DNA of 64,000 bases from Chondrus crispus (Eukaryota > Rhodophyta > Florideophyceae > Gigartinales > Gigartinaceae), in contig NW_005178572.1 of assembly GCF_000350225.1 (NCBI RefSeq), positions 186,001 to 250,000 of the forward strand, in the 5' to 3' direction. Under the pieces are notes generated by a model, which was given only the letters and a program-made list of their open reading frames with translations, ran no database searches and had not been told where the DNA came from. A program made the position numbers and the translations under genes. This document shows positions 30,690 through 41,200 of this stretch, one piece after another (position 1 is the stretch's first letter; each line of letters starts with the position of its first letter).

Positions 30690-32237
30690 CAGATCTGCTT
30701 GAGGTCCACAACGTGGGAGGGGTACTTTTCATTGGCTCACTAATCTGCCGAAAATGATTTCATTCAAGGGTATTATTGAAATCGCCGGGCGGCTGCACAC
30801 CCGCCGGCGTGAGACCAGCTATCCCACGCGAGCTTTGCGTTGCACGGCCGACAGCGCTAGTGCCAGCGCCATCGGTTTACGCGTCTGGCCCAGCGCGATC
30901 GGTTTACGCTTTTGGCTTGTGGGGATGACGCGTGGGCCCCTGAAGCGACTTCGCCAAGCATACAGAGACGAACCGGTGCTCGGACGTCAGTGTTCGTACG
31001 ATACGAACAGACCGTCCGTGAGGCACTACCAAGCCCAATAAGGCTGCATCGGATGCAGTCTCTTTCGCGCCTCTACGCTATACGCTCAGCTGTGGAATAG
31101 ACAGCCGTGTACGTGGCGTAGAGGCGCACAACAAAACATATCAAGTTAGTATGTATCAGGCTGTGCAATCCTGCGACGCTCCGTCGACTGGCCACTGCAA
31201 GTGGAATCAGCTATCCAGCGCCCCCGGACGTTGAGGCATTTGATTATGCTATGGACTTGGAGTTTGGATATCTACACATGGTACCAGCTGCTACAATCTA
31301 GATGACTCGAAGCAGACTCTCCCGTACTCTGGCAGCATTCATTTCAAAATTGCTTTAGCGATCAAGTGCTTTCATTATGCTGAATACATATGTTTCCTTG
31401 CTAACGGTCAATGCTAAAGTGTGAGACTCTCGAAGTTTGGTATTTCGTTCTCAGAATGCATAGCCAGTTGTTACAACTCACGGTACGTACAAATCGACCT
31501 TTCCACTACGAGAGAGTCTTTGTTCAACTTAGGGCGTCGGCCCAGGTCCTTTCTGACAGACTACCAGTGCGTGAACACAATCTCATCTAGTCATGCACTG
31601 CTTGCAACCGTCACGGTGAGGAAGAGACGATTGTGTGTCTGCTGGACTGCGTACTGGATGAAAGGTAGGTGAGGTCTCCATCTGGCGGACTTCTTGCACG
31701 TCTCACAACTGTATTCTACTCTTTACTGACTATTTTAGTACGCCTATCGACAACCACAAGGAAGTTCTATGTTCGTCGAAATTTTCGCGATTTGACGTTT
31801 GTTTTGCATTTCGCGTGGCCCCCTGCTGCTACAACTGTGGAGTGTCTTCATGGCCGACGCAGGGAGTCACGGAAGGCACGAACAAAGTTTCTCCAACTCA
31901 ATAGTTCAATTCAACTTGACTTGACGCAACAAAGGCTTTGCTGGTGCGCCACTAGCATGTCAGCATTAGAACGACCTTGGGATGCGCCGTGCACCATTAT
32001 AGTGCATGATGCCGCCCACAGCTGTCCGGCCCCGCTCCCGCCAGCCACTCTTAGCGCTTTTCGAGAGACCGCGAACAGCGCTCCATAGCGAGAAGCACAC
32101 GACACCGCCTGCCCAAAAAGTGTACTAGCGGAGCGGGCCGCGGGCTCCACTCGAGACCGCCGCCATCCCCAGCAGCTGCAAGCGCGAAAAGATTTGCCTC
32201 GACGTTCGGGTCTTGTATTGTAGTGTCGTAAACTATG
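30690..32237. other. Intergenic DNA, no supported gene
   Basis: No recognisable domains on either strand. Frames are short and overlap randomly. Confidence 0.5.
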
Positions 32238-32290
32238 CAGGTCTCCTCCTTTAGTTTATGCTCGTAGCATAAACTAAAAGAGGAAACCTG
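32238..32290. repeat. 53-bp palindrome (24-bp arms, 5-nt spacer)
   Basis: Arms 32238-32261 and 32267-32290 match at 22 of 24 positions around TCGTA. Inner 12 bp perfect (TTTAGTTTATGC). Confidence 0.88.
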
Positions 32291-32317
32291 TACGGCTAGA
32301 GCGAAAGAAACCGCCCA

Positions 32318-32690
32318 GTGGACCCATGCAAGCCTATGAAAAGGTCAATGCAAGCCCATGCAAATAGCCAAATCAAGTACATGCAGAAAGCCCATGCGAG
32401 GCCAGGTACATGGCCAATGCAAGCCTATGCAGATGGCCGACGCAAACCCGTGCAAAAATCCCTTCCAATCCCATGCACATTCCCAATGCGATCCCATGCA
32501 AAATCCCATGCAAGCCCATACAGATGTCCAATGCAAGCTTATGGAAAATCCCATGCAAGCTCATGCAGATTCCTAATGCAATCCCATGCATATGACCAAT
32601 GCAAGCCCATGAAGCCCATGCAAATTACCAATGCAAGCCCATGAACCAGGCCATGCACGTCCAAGCAATCATGGCGCATTTCTCCGCATA
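32318..32690 (+). repeat. Minisatellite of CCCATGCAAG-type units
   Basis: About 370 bp of degenerate units of roughly 20-27 bp, built on CCAATGCAAGCCCATGCA with intervening variable bases. The open frames crossing it (Met-Gln-Ala-His runs) are by-products of the repeat. Confidence 0.8.
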
Positions 32691-32767
32691 GGAAACACTT
32701 GGGAAATTTCTGCTCGTGCAAGTATGGGTAAATTGCCATGCATGCATTGGTTTAGTATGGGCTTCGT

Positions 32768-33415
32768 ATGGGAAAGTTTAGACTATCAGAAAAACAGACG
32801 GAGCTGGAAACCATTTCCGATAGGTTCCGCAAAATTATTGCGGACCGAAAGGCGGAGGTGTCCAAATCGCTGGCTTCCTCCGGCACGACAGAAGTGTACG
32901 GAGAAAGGGAGCAGCTCTTGGGTGATGTGATCCACGAAATGAGGGAGAAGAGTGAAACGGAACGGGATATGAAGGACAAGAAGACAGCCGATGACAAACG
33001 TATTTTACAAGCAGGAGAAGATATTAGGGAAATGGCAGTCAAGCGACAGCGACGTCGAAATAAATCTCTTTCTCCAGGGTCCATGGCCGACAACCAGTCG
33101 GATGAGGAGTTAGAGTTGATCCAAAAGGATTTGGAATTGCGGAAGGCAGCAGACGCGGCACAAAACCTTCTTCAGAAGGAGCGCTTATCGTTACAGCAGA
33201 AGAGGGAGATTCGCGATGCAGAACACCAAGTTTGGATAAAGTCGATCGAGGCAAGGCGGGTTGACGTTGACGAAAGATGCACAGCTCTGGAAGAAAGGCG
33301 TTTCGAGGCAGAAGAAAAGGGTAGGAAGAAGAAGGAAGAGTCTGATAATCTTGAAGTGGACGAGCGCAAAGCATTGATAGGGGTTCTTGGGGGTATGGCT
33401 CGAAAACTGGCCTAA
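32768..33415 (+). CDS. Unknown coiled-coil protein
   Basis: 215 residues from an ATG, uninterrupted and very rich in Glu, Lys, Arg and Asp. Long helical stretches (REQLLGDVIHEMREKSETER, DAAQNLLQKERLSLQQKREI, EERRFEAEEKGRKKKEE) predict a coiled coil. A short KRQRRRNK basic patch could be a nuclear signal. It starts about 80 bp after the minisatellite. The composition resembles C-terminal halves of Myb/SANT-like proteins of PIF/Harbinger elements, but no Myb helix or transposase is present upstream, so that is only a possibility. Confidence 0.55.
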   Translation: MGKFRLSEKQTELETISDRFRKIIADRKAEVSKSLASSGTTEVYGEREQLLGDVIHEMREKSETERDMKDKKTADDKRILQAGEDIREMAVKRQRRRNKSLSPGSMADNQSDEELELIQKDLELRKAADAAQNLLQKERLSLQQKREIRDAEHQVWIKSIEARRVDVDERCTALEERRFEAEEKGRKKKEESDNLEVDERKALIGVLGGMARKLA

Positions 33416-34237
33416 ACGACTCCGCGCCGTCTCTGTTCGCTTTGTAGCGCCACTCACCACTCTCCAAAGCCTTGTGAGGCACCTAATAGCCCCATTTTCG
33501 CGTCGATTTCGCCCAACGTATTCTACACGGACTCAGGATATATCATCTCAACACGAATAAAACAAAATCGCGGAGGCGATGTTTTTCGTCTCTACGCGGG
33601 TTACTGTCCTACCTCTACACGACCTCTAATCGATGGGTACACGAGCGCGTCGGCGCTTTCTCTCTAAGTGTCATCATGCTGTTTGCATTTGCCATACTCA
33701 TGCGCGTCACAAAAAAGCGAAACGATGCGCGTACGCCAAGTACATTTCGAGTGTGAGCGTGGCGGACGGGCGGGTGCGAGTACGGCGGAGGCGACCTGGA
33801 ATGCCTTGTGGCCGTGGGGGCCGCGAACGAAGATGAGATGTGGCGCACGGCGCACGGGGTCGCGCGACGCGGAGGACGAAGTCCCACGGTTTGTGGTAGC
33901 GAGAGGGCAGGCGGGGTCGGGTAGGGTTTTCCGCGAAAGGGGGAGCTGAGCTTGTAGTCCGGGGCACACATGCTGGAGCGGAGGGCGAAGATGCCGGGAG
34001 GGTGACGGGGGATGGGGGAGAGGGGGGGCTGAAGTAGTGCGGGGGAGTGAGTGCCGGTAAGACGTGATTGCGGGGCGCAGGGGAGAAGGATTGCATGGAG
34101 GGCGAGATGATTGGGGAGGGGAGAGAGAAGAGGCGACAGCAATGAGGATAGCGGGATGCCGGGCGGAAAAGGCCAACGGCGGCGCGACAGTGTAGCATAT
34201 CCCCCTCCCGGAATTAGAATTAGATTAGATCTATAAC
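33416..34237. other. Intergenic DNA with G-rich low-complexity stretch
   Basis: 33.9-34.2 kb is G-rich on the plus strand (GGGGGATGGGGGAGAGGGGG type), which produces long Pro/Ser/Leu frames on the minus strand that I do not consider coding. A GGAGGGGGATA purine tract on the minus strand at about 34200 is followed by TG, like a polypurine tract next to an LTR, but no LTR pair was found. Confidence 0.4.
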
Positions 34238-34848
34238 TGTAGAGCACGACCTCTACAGTACCTCAGTGCGCGCCCACACGTGTACCCCACGTGTACGGGG
34301 GTGCGCGCACACACGTGTACCACACGTGTGCCGCCAGCCCCGCAGGCCGACCTGCACTACGGTAATGTTATGATAGCTGACTCCGTATATATGAGCGGAC
34401 CGCCGGCGGTGGAGGACGACAAGCACGGACTTGTGAAGGATCCTCCACCTTGGTCCGCCCGCTTACTTTCAGGTACTTCCTTTAGTTACCTTAGAGTAGC
34501 ACCGCGCGCGGGTTGAGGACGCACGCTACACGCCCACGAGCCGGCTCCGCCTCCGCCCGTCGGTACTGGATCGTCACCCAGTACCGCTCCGGGGCGTCGA
34601 GGCGTCGAACCGCTCGCGCGTGCGCACGTCTTCCCCGATCCCGCTCTACCACCGCTACCTCGAGCCCGTGCTCGGTACCGTGGGTGGGCCGTGCTTCTGT
34701 CTTCCCGCCGATCGGGGTCTTTCCGAACTGTCAGTACTCACCCCCTCGTCGTTGGGGGTGATTATACTACAATGGTCTCCCGACCTAGAAGACTCTCAAG
34801 ATCGAACCGAGAAGACTATCGTTTACCTCCGCGTCCGTACGCGTCGAG

Positions 34849-36609
34849 ATGAGTGGCGAATATCCCACTTCGATTCGCTCGGAGCCCGCCGATGTGCGAG
34901 AGACCGCGCTCCGCGTCCGAGTCGGCGACGGCGACGCTGGTCCTCGAGACCGCGCACCGTCGCCCGACTTCTCCGAAGGAAGCGCTGGCGCGATGTACGA
35001 TCGCATCGCGGAGTATATCGAAGATGTTCGAACATCGCTCCGTATCGACGTCTCCGACAGCGTGTACGCCCGCTGTATGGATGAGTTGCGCTCCCTCCGC
35101 GAAGGAAGGTTCGAGCGCGTAACTCAATCCTTGGAGAACTTGCGCGCCCTCGTCCACCAGCTACAGTCCCGTTTGGTACTGGTCGAGGAGGCGCGCATCG
35201 ATTCCCCCGCCATGGAAGTTGCCGGTCGACCCGTGAGTGCAAACTCCGGGGTCCGACGCGACCCGCAACCCTTCCCATCAGCCGAACAGATGGGAGCGTT
35301 CGCGCACATGGCAGAGGAGCTCAACTCAACGCGCCGCCGTGCCCGTGATATGGAACAGACCTCGGCCGAGAGGCCGCCCGGAGCCCCCTCCAGTAGGCCC
35401 GGTGCCACTGTTCCTCCGGGCGCATCCGGAGCACAGGAGTGGCCCCCGACTGGTGCGGTCACCAGTCGGAGGGCGGAGGACTTCAAGCCGACGGCGGACG
35501 CGAACTTCGCGTTCGAGACTCAAGCCCTGCCGTATGCATCCGGAAGCATGCGGCAGTCCCGACGGGTACCGGATGAACCGGACCATGGCCGCGGAGGAGT
35601 CGCCCGTGGATCAGGGGAACCGATTCTCCCCTTCGATCCTCGCTGGGGCGGCTACCAGCCAGCAGATCTTACCGCGCATCCCGGCCCCGTCGACGTCCGA
35701 ACGTTGCCCGTCACGCCGTTCGGAACGTGGGGCTCCGCCGAACCCGGGCTCGAGCCCGTCCACACCATGATACAGGAGTTCAGCGCCGTCGCGAACTACC
35801 GCATGTATCGGTTGGACAACACCTCGAGGCTCGTTACCTTGGGTGACGCGGGACGGATCGCGAAGTACGTCCAATGCTGCCGTGGGCTCCGCCCCACGAT
35901 GAAGAGCTTCGACGGTACTGACGCGATGCAGTTGCTCCCGTTCCTGAAGGATATCCGGATAACCTTCAATGCCCAGCACCTGACCGAGGGTGTGGCAATC
36001 CGCGTCTTCGCTCACTTCCTCGAGCGGGACGCGGAGCGGTTGTATACGAGTTACACCATGCGCGGCCTCCGCGCCGGCCAGCTCCACGACGACACGAGCT
36101 GGCCTGGTCTCGTCAACCAATTTATCAAACGCTACCTAACTGACGACGTGTTAGGGGAGGCGTTTGATGCTGTCGCGTCGGCGCGACAGCTTCCTCACGA
36201 AAGCGAGAACACGTTCGCATACCGGGTGGAATCCGCCGCGTTCCGATGCACGGCCGTGTTCTCAGAACAAGCCCTCGCGCACTACTTAGTGCGCAGGTTG
36301 TCCACTGCGACCCGGGCCGCAGTGGCAGAGACGATGCAAAGGTTGCCCGGACAACAAAAGACCGAACTCTCAACGATTCGCCGTATCGCGACGGCTGAGG
36401 GAACAACCTACCGCGCCCGCCGCGAGTTGCCGCTGCCGGATCCGAAGCCGGCAGCGAAGGGAGTCCGAACTCCAAGGTCGCACGAAACGAGTTCGCCGGC
36501 GACCGCCCTCCACATTGGAGAAGATGAGTGGCAGGCCGACACTGTCCTCATTCCGCGAGGCTTCGACCGGGCAGGAGGCCCACCCCCCACGCCAGCTTCC
36601 ACCGGTTAG
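34849..36609 (+). CDS. gag: Gag of the gag-only gypsy element
   Basis: 586 codons from an ATG. Residues about 300-480 (ANYRMYRLDNTSRLVTLGDA through VAIRVFAHFLERDAERLY) align with the capsid block of the 16.5-kb chromovirus Gag (VDYRTYRLENRS..., AAVWCFQFYLTGQAHPLL), though clearly diverged. An N-terminal helical part (35.0-35.2 kb) precedes a Pro/Gly/Ser-rich linker. A zinc-knuckle motif of the CX2CX4HX4C kind lies near the 3' end of the gag region. Part of a mobile-element fossil; no pol follows. Confidence 0.7.
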   Translation: MSGEYPTSIRSEPADVRETALRVRVGDGDAGPRDRAPSPDFSEGSAGAMYDRIAEYIEDVRTSLRIDVSDSVYARCMDELRSLREGRFERVTQSLENLRALVHQLQSRLVLVEEARIDSPAMEVAGRPVSANSGVRRDPQPFPSAEQMGAFAHMAEELNSTRRRARDMEQTSAERPPGAPSSRPGATVPPGASGAQEWPPTGAVTSRRAEDFKPTADANFAFETQALPYASGSMRQSRRVPDEPDHGRGGVARGSGEPILPFDPRWGGYQPADLTAHPGPVDVRTLPVTPFGTWGSAEPGLEPVHTMIQEFSAVANYRMYRLDNTSRLVTLGDAGRIAKYVQCCRGLRPTMKSFDGTDAMQLLPFLKDIRITFNAQHLTEGVAIRVFAHFLERDAERLYTSYTMRGLRAGQLHDDTSWPGLVNQFIKRYLTDDVLGEAFDAVASARQLPHESENTFAYRVESAAFRCTAVFSEQALAHYLVRRLSTATRAAVAETMQRLPGQQKTELSTIRRIATAEGTTYRARRELPLPDPKPAAKGVRTPRSHETSSPATALHIGEDEWQADTVLIPRGFDRAGGPPPTPASTG

Positions 36610-37536
36610 ACTGGAAGCTTCGCAACGGCGTTCGCGCACACGCCAAGGGCCGCGGGTGGTCCGAGCCACAACATGGCCGAGCTGGATATCTCCCGTCGAG
36701 AAGGAGACCGCGGGCTGCCTAACGTGCCTCGACTCACCGATGAGGAGGCATGCCACGCGGCGACGTTCGCGTCGACCGATGGCAGCGCGTAAATTTGTTG
36801 GCTGTGCCGGACGTACGGCCACGCCATGTACGCATGCCCGTTCCTGTCGCCTGAACAACGTCAGTTCACGGCGTACAGGAACTACCGCTATCAGATGGAG
36901 ACGCGCCCCGGAATGCGCAATCTCATCCAGCAGTCTACGCGGGAAGCCCGAGGCCCGCGGCGAGGTGACCCGAGTCGATGGAGTGGGGGCGTCCGCTTTG
37001 CCCCTCGTGAAGGCGGGTACCGATACCGGGGGACCGATCAAAGAAATCGACGTGACCCTCGTCGGATGGATACGCGATATCCCCGTCGAGATGGACGAGG
37101 CGACCGGGGCCGACCCCTGTTGCCCCAAGGGGTACAGAACGCCATCATGTTGTAGTGCAATGTGTCTGGCGGGCCGCGAACACAGTCCGACGGTCAAACA
37201 AAAAGAACCAACACAGCAACAGCAACAACCACTGCCGATGGCACGCGCTGCGAAGCGCTCGGGACTTCCTTTCCCTTTATGTGGGCTTGCGGCCCACGGT
37301 AGCTCGACTCCGACGGGGGGGGTTAAAGAAAGATACCCGGCCAGGGAGGATAATGGTGGTAGAGACTTGTGAAGACTTGAGTGCTCGGCGAGTGCGGGTT
37401 GGGCTTGTCTACGTGAATGTAACCGCGGTTCGCTGGGTTGTAAGGCCAATGCTCGACGAGCGTCTTCAGCACCTTGGGTATAATTCAAGGTCTTCGACGG
37501 GGGCTTGTTCAGCACTACCCGACGGGAACGTAACTA

Positions 37537-37790
37537 TGTAGCAACGCTACGGCCAACGTGTTGCCCGATGGCAAAACACCGACACCAATGCGATCGCAAT
37601 GGCAACTGATGGTACCAACACTGTCTTGTATGATAAGACCTTGGAAGGAGGCGTCGTTGCAACAGCCTTCCGATGGAACAGGACACTGTAGCAGCGCTAC
37701 GACCTATGTGCAGCCCGATGGCAAAACACCAACACCGGATCGGTGGCGACCGACTCCAATGGAACCAACACAATTAAGGGAAAAATAGAT
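37537..37790 (+). repeat. 150-bp tandem duplication
   Basis: The 50-bp block TGTAGCA(A/G)CGCTACG...GGCAAAACACC recurs at 37537-37586 and 37687-37736, exactly 150 bp apart, and the following ACCAACAC segment recurs as well. Two diverged units, the second incomplete. Confidence 0.75.
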
Positions 37791-38214
37791 GTAGAGATAG
37801 AAAAGGATAGGAAGTAGAGATAGAAAAGGTAAAAGGATAAGGAAAAGGGGACCCCGAGCAATAGAGGATGTCGTTAGCAGCGTAGAAGGGAAGCGCGTCG
37901 CGTGAACGGAAGCGGTCTTCGACGAAGGCGAGATCTAACTCCGGCAACTCGGGTTACCTTTACTGACTTGGTGGTCAGAGGGCTAAGGTATATATCGCCC
38001 CGCCGGAGCCACTACAGTAGCTCTCGGCGCTAGATCCTAGATCTAACCTAATGTCAGCAAAATTAATGCGAACTAATTAACTAAATAAAATAAAATAATT
38101 AAAAATTGAAATTGTGCAATTATTCACACGTGTGTCCCCCAACCCGGACTACTTTTCATATCCAAATATTTTCCTTTCGTTCCACCCCCCTGTAGAGCCC
38201 ATTATTGCTCTACA

Positions 38215-41200
38215 TATCCCCCTCCTGAGCGCCCTTGTACAGCGCCAAGCCATCGTATAATCTCCTGCCGTCCCTTATCGTGTTTCCCAACCGTCAATCA
38301 CTTTGCGCGGCGTTCTGGCAAGGGTAACACGAAAATACCATGCTCCCTTCTCCGTCGGAACACTCGGGCGATAGTGCCACCCGTAAGCGTCCGGGTGTGG
38401 GCTTTCCTCGCAAGCCCGAAGTGCCCCGGGGTCTTCCTTCCATACCCTGTCTACCTCCTGTTACCAACCCTACCGAACCGGCCTTCCATCCGGGCTACCA
38501 TTCTTCTTGGGTAGCCCGTCGATACCCCTCGCTCGATGAGCTACGAGACAAATCCATGCGTGAACATCCTTCCCTATTTGCCTCTTCCCAGTGGTTCTCC
38601 TCCGTGGGCGTCCGCGATGTTGCCGACATCGAACATAGTTTTGCAGACGGCGCCGGCATGTTCCCCGGTCAACTACCCTTACAAGCCATTCGCACTTTTG
38701 ACTGGCGCGCCCGCATTGCCATTCCTACCTCCATCCTTCCTAGTCCTCATGCTTTCCCGATGCCTATTTCCACGTCTACGCGAGAGAAGATACCCGTTCC
38801 TCCACAGTGGTTACCTGCTCTGTAGTTACCAGATCGTTGACCGATCTCAACCCCTTCCTGTCCTTGCGTCGTTGACGCTTGTACACCACAGCGTGTATAA
38901 TTTCTTGCGAGTCGATAGATTTGTAACTTCCTTCCTCTGTGCTTTCGCATATGGGCGGTAGCTACACACTTTTTTTGTAAGGCCCTTACAGTGGTCAAAT
39001 CTCCATCCGACATTCCTTCCCTTTCCTGGCCTGTCAAGGCTTTCCTCTGCATCACCGTTGCACGGCTACGTGACATACCCTTCGTCCAAAACGTCCTGCT
39101 AGTTCCTCCCTTTCATATTGGCGACGTCAATCTGTTCTCGGGGCTTTTTTTGATAAAGCTCACTATTGTCAGCTTTGGTCAGGCGGGGGGGGGTTCCGGA
39201 ATTTCAACAAATAAATATGGGTCATTGCTGTGTTCGAGCTTTCATTTGAGCTCGTCGACCTCAAATGTCAACACAATTTTGAGCTCTACTCGGCAGTCCC
39301 GTCAATTTCAGGCGACCACGTAGCCCTTCCTCTCTTCCGACGGACTCGTAAGCGTCATGCGCGTTTTTCTTTTCTTTTCAAACGTCACTTCTCACTCCCT
39401 TTTTTGAAATAGCGCGGTGAGGTCGTCTCGAGCAGGTCGAACCGCACACTCGGGGTCTTTGCAGTGCCGTTTCGTCTGTGTTCGCCATTGTTAGTCAAGG
39501 CTGGCGGTATCTTCTTCTTCACCGACGGGGAATGGTCGCGTGCGAAAGGCCCCTGTCCTTGTCTCAAGCGAAAACGAACGTGATCGGAAACTGTGTATTC
39601 CTCTTTGTCATACACCATGGTCATTCTCCTCTTTTCTCTCTCCTTCCAGGTGTCTGAGGTGCTGTTTGATCTTCGACTACGATTGGCATCGAGTCTGCGA
39701 TACTGAACTTTCGCATCAAAGTCCCTTTTAAGTCCAGCTCCGATTCATTTGTATCACTGAACACATTGGGGAAGGTCCTTTGCGATCCTTTCTAGAACAC
39801 GTACGTCCTGGCAGGTTCCGCAATTCTATTACTCCGCACATATGATCTGGTGAAGCTGCGCATGACCATGACAGCAAGTGATCTCGTCCTCTTCAGACGA
39901 GGGGGTTTGCGCTTTTCGGGGAACCAGCTACTAGGTTTCAACATACATCGCAGGTAATTTTTGATCTCTTCGCTTGTGACCTCGGGTCAGTCTCGAACAC
40001 ATGCTCTGATCCAGTCCGTATCCTCAATTTCCCCCACAGTACCAAATTTCCACGCTTCCGAAGTGTTCGGACACGTCCTACTTAGGAGCTATATGCCGTT
40101 GGAACACGATGCAGGTCATTGATAGGTGTTCCTGGCGTGTTTGCAGTATTCCTTGCTTGGACACTCGGGACGGGACTTGCGGTTGCGTCGGTTCACGTTC
40201 GCACTCCGTCTTGTCTCTCTCCCAACGGGCGCAAATTCCTTCCCTCCTGCTTCCTTTTCTTGCTTGGTCTTGTAGTCTTGTGGAGCGGCGTCCGCAAATC
40301 GCGGTCGCGTCGCCACCGTTACATACGTAAAAAATCGAATGGTATACAACGAGACAGATCCGAAACAGGAGACGAAAGGCAAATACTTGCTCGCAATAAG
40401 TTAGTGAATGGGTAGCTCACGTGCATGAACAAAATGCGCACGCGTCGGCGCCAGCCGTAACCGACGGAGGTTTGACTACGTCTCAGTCTGAGAACAGGTG
40501 GTTTGCAGACGATATCCTCCCACTTCTTCCATCGTTTCCGAACCCTCCTCTTGTTTGCAGCGTACACCCTGAAATTCTCCTCCTGGAGTAACACTGTCTT
40601 TTCCTCCTCTTCTTTGGCGCTCCCATTTTTCGTCCTCCTCCATGCAGCCCACGTCTCATTTTTCCTTCTCTTATTATCCCCTACTATTCTCCGTCTTGTT
40701 AGTCGATCCACGCGCCGACCTCTGCCATTTCCTTGAAACGTTTTCCTCGCCATGTCACAACGCTTCCTGCTTGTTCAGAGATACGGATAAAATTTCGAAT
40801 CTCCATTTTTTTGTGGCTTGTTGGCGTACGGAACAGCGCGTGCGGTGATACCGGGATAATCGTAAGGTCGTGACTCTTGTTGGTCTTCGCGGCGTCATGC
40901 CCTCATCATCGTGAGTTACCGGCTAGTAGGAGTCTGTGCGGCGGCGCGCGTTCTCTAGGTCACAGGACAAAAAACAGAAATAATAATAAAAAGACAAACA
41001 GAAAGGAAGAAAGGAAAACAAGCAGTAGTTGATCGTCGGTGATCAGGAAGGGTGTGTGGCGCGCGCGTTAGGAAAACTACGGGCGGGTGGGAGTTCGTCG
41101 GAACAGACAGGCTTTTCGATATCCTCAGTTAAGCGGTGCTTCTTCGATTCGCCGTATCATTGCAGACAGTAGGGTCCCTCTGCCCTGGCTTGCTGATAGG

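Larger units (their letters stand above)
34238..38214 (+). mobile_element. Gag-only Ty3/gypsy relative, non-autonomous or remnant, broken
   Basis: The segment begins TGTAGAGC and ends GCTCTACA, an 8-bp TG...CA inverted pair. It contains a gypsy-type gag homologous to the chromovirus gag at 16.5 kb but no protease, reverse transcriptase or integrase. I could not find long direct LTRs or a target duplication. An alternative reading is that the TGTAGAGC/GCTCTACA ends are the 3' LTR of the minus-strand chromovirus to the right, with this gag unit nested in it. It has at least one break and its age is unclear. Confidence 0.55.

Noticed and set aside
32318-32644. Frame of about 108 codons rich in Met-Gln-Ala-His
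   Set aside because: By-product of the minisatellite; no signal other than the repeat.
33615-34247. Three overlapping minus-strand frames of 160-210 codons
   Set aside because: Arise from G-rich low-complexity DNA; no motif, frames mutually exclusive.
34238-38214. Long direct LTRs of the gag-only element
   Set aside because: Beyond the 8-bp end motif and a shared GTATATAT, the two sides do not align; LTR extents cannot be given.
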